NCBI GenBank assembly: GCA_944384265.1
Contig: CALWSR010000006.1
Location: forward strand, 1 to 64,000
Length of the DNA stretch: 64,000 bases
Source of the DNA: an uncultured Clostridia bacterium
GTDB taxonomy: Bacteria > Bacillota > Clostridia > Lachnospirales > Anaerotignaceae
Direction of reading: 5' to 3'
A program made the position numbers and the translations under genes. The notes beneath the pieces are model-generated. The model made no database searches. It was given only the letters and a program-made list of their open reading frames with translations, and was not told the DNA's origin. Below, in pieces: positions 60,898-64,000 of this stretch; the stretch's first letter is position 1, and each line of letters opens with the position of its first letter.

Positions 60898-61830
60898 TTA
60901 TATTTTGTTTAATTGGGCAATGATATTGTCCGTGGCCATTTCACTCATTTTGATGGTTGCCCCTTCTGTGGAGGCAGCAGTGTGAGAACCCACTATCACA
61001 TTGGGCAGGCCCAAAAGCTTTGCATCCTCAGGAGGCTCCTGTTCAAACACATCCAAGCCAGCACCGTATATTTTATTTTCTTTTAATAAATGGTACAGAC
61101 ACCCTTCATCAATCAGTCCGCCTCTTGCTGTGTTTATGATAATCAAATTCCTTTTGGCATATTTCAAATTATTTTTATGCAGTATATGCCTTGTTTCGTT
61201 GTTCAAAGGCAGATGCAATGATATAAAGTCACATTCTTTTATAATGGTATCTATATCTGTAAATTTTATGTGATTTTCATTTATGTAAGCCTCATCCTGA
61301 TATATGTCAAATCCATATACCTCCATATCAAAGCCCTTCGCCCTTTTTACAACCCCCTTGCCGATTGCGCCTAATCCAATGACGCCTATTTTTTTTCCAA
61401 AAATATCCAATGCCTCTTTTTTTGTCCAGTCATTATGATGGCAGCCATGGTCTATTTCAACCACTCTTCTTGCCACAGCACACAGCAGTGTCATGGCATA
61501 GTCTGCAACAGCACCGGCATTTGCTCCCACTGTTGTGGTAACTGCAATGTTCCTGCTTTTGGCATATTCACAGTCTATATTATCTATACCCACGCCATAT
61601 TTTGAAATAACCTTCAGTCGATTGGCCTGTGAAAGCACATTGGCATTCATCACATCCACACCCAGTATCACACCGTCTGCATCCTTTATCTGTTCTATCA
61701 TTTGTGCCTCGTTCATAATGCTGCCATAAGGATTGAATACAGCATGGATTCCATTGTCATGCAATTTTTTCACAAGGGCCTCCTTGTTGTGCTTACCATA
61801 GGAACGAGGCGTTATGAGTACTTTTTTCAT
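60898..61830 (-). CDS. D-2-hydroxyacid dehydrogenase, phosphoglycerate-dehydrogenase-like
   Basis: This 310-residue protein has GKKIGVIGLGAIGKGVVKRA for NAD, and the triad in NTARGGLIDE (Arg), EQEPPED (Glu) and GSHTAASTEG (His). Its length matches SerA lacking the C-terminal ACT domain. The start overlaps the PTS IIA gene by one base (TGATG). A SerA-type role in serine synthesis is possible, but the operon (PTS, aldolase) and a second paralogue suggest reduction of a phosphorylated 2-keto sugar acid. Confidence 0.85.
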   Translation of the reverse strand: MKKVLITPRSYGKHNKEALVKKLHDNGIHAVFNPYGSIMNEAQMIEQIKDADGVILGVDVMNANVLSQANRLKVISKYGVGIDNIDCEYAKSRNIAVTTTVGANAGAVADYAMTLLCAVARRVVEIDHGCHHNDWTKKEALDIFGKKIGVIGLGAIGKGVVKRAKGFDMEVYGFDIYQDEAYINENHIKFTDIDTIIKECDFISLHLPLNNETRHILHKNNLKYAKRNLIIINTARGGLIDEGCLYHLLKENKIYGAGLDVFEQEPPEDAKLLGLPNVIVGSHTAASTEGATIKMSEMATDNIIAQLNKI

Positions 61831-62258
61831 CAGTAATCGTCATCTCCCTCCTCTGCCACCATAACAGGCTCGGCAATGCTTTCTTTTCCACTGGCCTTTA
61901 CTGCTTCAAAAACCTCCTCCAAATTGGACATCATTCTGTTTGAGCAGGCCTCCAAAAGCATGGCCAGATTCGCACCGGATATGATTTTTGACTGTATCCC
62001 TTCAGCCTCCAGCTTTTTAGCCACCTTTTGCGCCGCATTAAAAGGAGAGGCCCCAAACAAATCTGCCAATATCAAAACACCATCGCCCTGCTGAAGTGTC
62101 TTGATTTTGTTTTCCATATTTTTTTCAAAAATTTCATAGTCCTCTCCTCTGTTCAATGAAACAAAGTCCACTGCCTCCATGCTTCCCATCACCATATCCA
62201 AGCTGTCCAGCATACCTTCAGCCATTTGACCATGTGTAACAACTAAAATACCTATCAT
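61830..62258 (-). CDS. PTS mannose-family IIA component
   Basis: The start is the ATG behind GAGGTGTCATCAAAT, giving 142 residues. The phosphorylation site is His in VVTHGQMAEGM; a GVLILADLFGASPFNAAQKVA block is typical of the mannose-family IIA domain. It accepts phosphate from HPr and passes it to IIB. The C-terminus ends in an acidic EEGDDDY tail like that of the IIC protein. Confidence 0.9.
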   Translation of the reverse strand: MIGILVVTHGQMAEGMLDSLDMVMGSMEAVDFVSLNRGEDYEIFEKNMENKIKTLQQGDGVLILADLFGASPFNAAQKVAKKLEAEGIQSKIISGANLAMLLEACSNRMMSNLEEVFEAVKASGKESIAEPVMVAEEGDDDY

Positions 62259-62271
62259 ATTTGATGACACC

Positions 62272-62772
62272 TCAGCTTCCTCTGACAATTTTTGCCGCAT
62301 CCTTTAATGACACCTTTGTGCTGGAAGGCACATCCTGAAAATAAATTTCTACACCATATTTTTCATGCAGCCTTTCCAATATGCATAATTGCTCTTCATT
62401 GATTGAAACTGCCTTAATGACAGATGTCAAGCCGGGCTTATATGGAATACCGCCCAAATTCAGCTCCTTAATCGGCACTCCCCCTTCAATGATGGAGGCC
62501 ATTACCTCAATGCTTTTTGTCAGCAATATCACATTAAAATTGTCATACTGGCGGTCATTCCAATAGCGCACTGCCCCATCCTCTTTTAATACTCTTACCT
62601 TTAAACCGGTTCTTGTGCCTGCGCCCAAAATAATATTTTTTGTAAAATCATCATTTGCAGAAGGATTGTCTGCCACAAATATTGCAGTTGCTCCTGCTGA
62701 TTTTGAAAGATTTGTCATAACCTGTCCATGAATCAAACGTGCATCTACTCTGGCCAATACCACTTTACCCAT
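62272..62772 (-). CDS. PTS mannose-family IIB component
   Basis: This 166-residue protein opens with GKVVLARVDARLIHGQVMT, the IIB signature carrying the phospho-His in RLIHGQ. The rest follows the mannose-family IIB fold. It transfers phosphate from IIA to the sugar via the IIC-IID channel. ATG follows AAAGGATAGATGGAT. Confidence 0.9.
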   Translation of the reverse strand: MGKVVLARVDARLIHGQVMTNLSKSAGATAIFVADNPSANDDFTKNIILGAGTRTGLKVRVLKEDGAVRYWNDRQYDNFNVILLTKSIEVMASIIEGGVPIKELNLGGIPYKPGLTSVIKAVSINEEQLCILERLHEKYGVEIYFQDVPSSTKVSLKDAAKIVRGS

Positions 62773-62825
62773 ATATCCATCTATCCTTTCGCCTATTTTT
62801 TCTATCTCACTTCATGCTTTTTTCA

Positions 62826-63683
62826 TTATAAAATTCCGATTGCCGCCAGCACACCCAGTATGACGGTTAAACCAAACAATGCCTTTGTCACATTCAAGCC
62901 CTTTTTTGCAAAAAAGCCATAAATACATCCCACTGTCACCAATGGCAGAATCCCCGGCATAATACCGTCTAATATACTTTGTACCACAAATTCCTTTCCG
63001 GAAAGATTAAATTCCAAAGAGGATGAAACCTTAACATAATTTCCTGCCAAAATACCCATCATAAACAAGCCTAATATGGATAAAACCTCTATCACCATTT
63101 GCATTTTATCTCCAACCACCTCACTGGCGGCAGAGCGGCCCAGTCGAAAGCCTAATTGTGCAAAGTAATATCCAATGACCAGCTGATAGGTTGCAAAGCA
63201 AATAAAGGGTATCAGTGAACCTAAGGGACTTCCCTGCTGCGCCCAAGGCAGCGCAATGGCAATAAATATATACTGTACTGTACCAGAATCAATGGAATCG
63301 CCAATGCCGGCCAGTGCGCCCATCAATCCGGCCTTGGAGTTGTAAATCAAATCATCGTCTATTGTAATTGGTTTTTTTTCATACACTTCCTTTGCACGGG
63401 CGCTTTCCAATGAGGCCACAATTCCTGTAATGGTACCGCCTCCCCAGGATAACTGGGTGTTAAAAAACAGCATATGTCTTTGATAAGCCTCTATCAAATC
63501 CTGCTTGTTTTTATACAGCTTTTTCAATATAGGCATCAATGCCCACAGCAATGCAGGAGCAATATATTTATCAAAGCAATGGGGAATTTCATTGGCAAAA
63601 TAAAATCTTAGCCATGCAAATCCCACATCTTTTTTTGTAACGGTTTCCGGCTGTAAATTTATATTTTTATCAATTACACTCAA
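62826..63683 (-). CDS. PTS mannose-family IID component
   Basis: Start codons are ambiguous. TTG at 63683 (eight bases after GGTGG, 285 residues) is preferred over GTG at 63695. The protein has IID hallmarks: LSWGGGTITGIVAS near the N-terminal third, the SKAGLMGALAGIGDSIDSGTV region, and C-terminal spans. It forms the sugar channel with IIC. Confidence 0.85.
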   Translation of the reverse strand: MSVIDKNINLQPETVTKKDVGFAWLRFYFANEIPHCFDKYIAPALLWALMPILKKLYKNKQDLIEAYQRHMLFFNTQLSWGGGTITGIVASLESARAKEVYEKKPITIDDDLIYNSKAGLMGALAGIGDSIDSGTVQYIFIAIALPWAQQGSPLGSLIPFICFATYQLVIGYYFAQLGFRLGRSAASEVVGDKMQMVIEVLSILGLFMMGILAGNYVKVSSSLEFNLSGKEFVVQSILDGIMPGILPLVTVGCIYGFFAKKGLNVTKALFGLTVILGVLAAIGIL

Positions 63684-63704
63684 TTTAAACACCACCCTTA
63701 TTTT

Positions 63705-64000
63705 TTAATAATCATCGTCATCCTCATCAGCATTTGCAGAAAAACCAGCATCCTGCACCTTTGAAAGTGTTTCTGATTTAGCCATTACATAAATAATGGC
63801 AATAATGGTGCCAATGATTGCATAGGTTATCATTGTAACATTTAAGCTTTTTAAAATAATTGCCATAAAATATGCCAATAAGAAAAATACAATGTAGTTC
63901 TTTTTTCCAATGACATATACTGTTACCGCAATACCTATGGCAGCCAAACCGCCGCCTATTACCTCTAATATATGGAACACAATCGTACCGGAAGCAGAGG
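63705..64000 (-). CDS. PTS mannose-family IIC component (partial, 5' end beyond window)
   Basis: The frame is open to the right edge; 97 C-terminal residues are visible. Three spans are seen (VIGGGLAAIGIAVTVYVIG, then VFFLLAYFMAIIL and YAIIGTIIAIIYVM), matching the end of sorbose/mannose IIC proteins. An acidic DEDDDDY tail closes the protein. The upstream part and the operon promoter are outside the window. Confidence 0.85.
   Translation of the reverse strand, partial: SASGTIVFHILEVIGGGLAAIGIAVTVYVIGKKNYIVFFLLAYFMAIILKSLNVTMITYAIIGTIIAIIYVMAKSETLSKVQDAGFSANADEDDDDY

Noticed and set aside
60898..61830. Assignment as SerA of serine biosynthesis
   Set aside because: Motifs fit the family, but operon context with PTS and aldolase and a second paralogue make a dedicated serine role unlikely; left as a family-level call.

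Overview
The window is AT-rich, single-contig-like DNA from an endospore-forming, low-GC Firmicute of the class Clostridia, most likely a Lachnospirales-type anaerobe (inference; no rRNA gene is present to confirm it). The support is a complete spoIIIAA-AH operon, strong GGAGG ribosome sites with frequent TTG/GTG starts, PTS-based sugar uptake, a GlcT-type antiterminator and Gram-positive lipoprotein signals. No rRNA, tRNA, intact transposase or CRISPR array was seen.

Layout. (1) 1-4314, minus strand: two Hcp-like tube proteins, a PAAR-like DUF4280 tip, a VgrG-like spike and a large toxin-like protein that runs off the left edge. (2) 5.4-8.7 kb, plus strand: a hypothetical gene, a GNAT acetyltransferase and release factor 3 (prfC). 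(3) 9.1-19.3 kb: small orphan, partly immunity-like genes, decayed genes and a dead mobilization (MobC/oriT-like) remnant. They surround a glucose PTS locus (ptsG and glcT, with promoter, RAT antiterminator and terminator readable) and a lytic transglycosylase with a long structured leader. (4) 19.4-32.4 kb, minus strand: a Ca2+-type P-ATPase, a PAS-GGDEF-EAL-PAS-GAF-GGDEF protein, an HPr-like protein lacking the phosphorylatable His, an RND pump with its adaptor and TetR repressor (three matching operator palindromes), a MITE-like element and a MerR/TipAS regulator. (5) 32.5-38.0 kb: spoIIIAA-AH, interrupted by a 345 bp gene-free stretch between spoIIIAB and spoIIIAC. (6) 38.1-45.5 kb, plus strand: a LytTR regulator, the aromatic pathway genes aroF-tyrA-aroA, an SGNH hydrolase, a tandemly repeated foldable sequence, and a secreted stalk-domain protein with an Ala/Glu/Asp/Ser repeat tail.

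(7) 45.7-51.6 kb, minus strand: a second VgrG-type locus (pentapeptide-repeat protein, DcrB-like adaptor, VgrG paralogue, immunity-like genes) whose upstream end is decayed. It abuts (8) 51.6-53.2 kb, a TetR-flavodoxin-FMN-binding cassette with a perfect operator. (9) 53.8-56.1 kb: a polar amino-acid ABC importer. (10) 56.4-64.0 kb: an RpiR regulator and a long catabolic operon with a mannose-family PTS (IIC, IID, IIB, IIA), two D-2-hydroxyacid dehydrogenases, a KDPG/KHG-type aldolase, a HAD phosphatase and a membrane protein with a degenerate M28-peptidase-like domain.

The most interesting content is the pair of VgrG loci. They carry the spike, tip, tube-like, adaptor, effector and immunity parts of a contractile or T6SS-like delivery apparatus in a spore-forming Firmicute, but no sheath, baseplate or ATPase gene lies in the window. 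The terminal PTS-aldolase operon is the second candidate for undescribed biology: its gene set implies phosphorylated sugar-acid chemistry, but the substrate cannot be read from the sequence.
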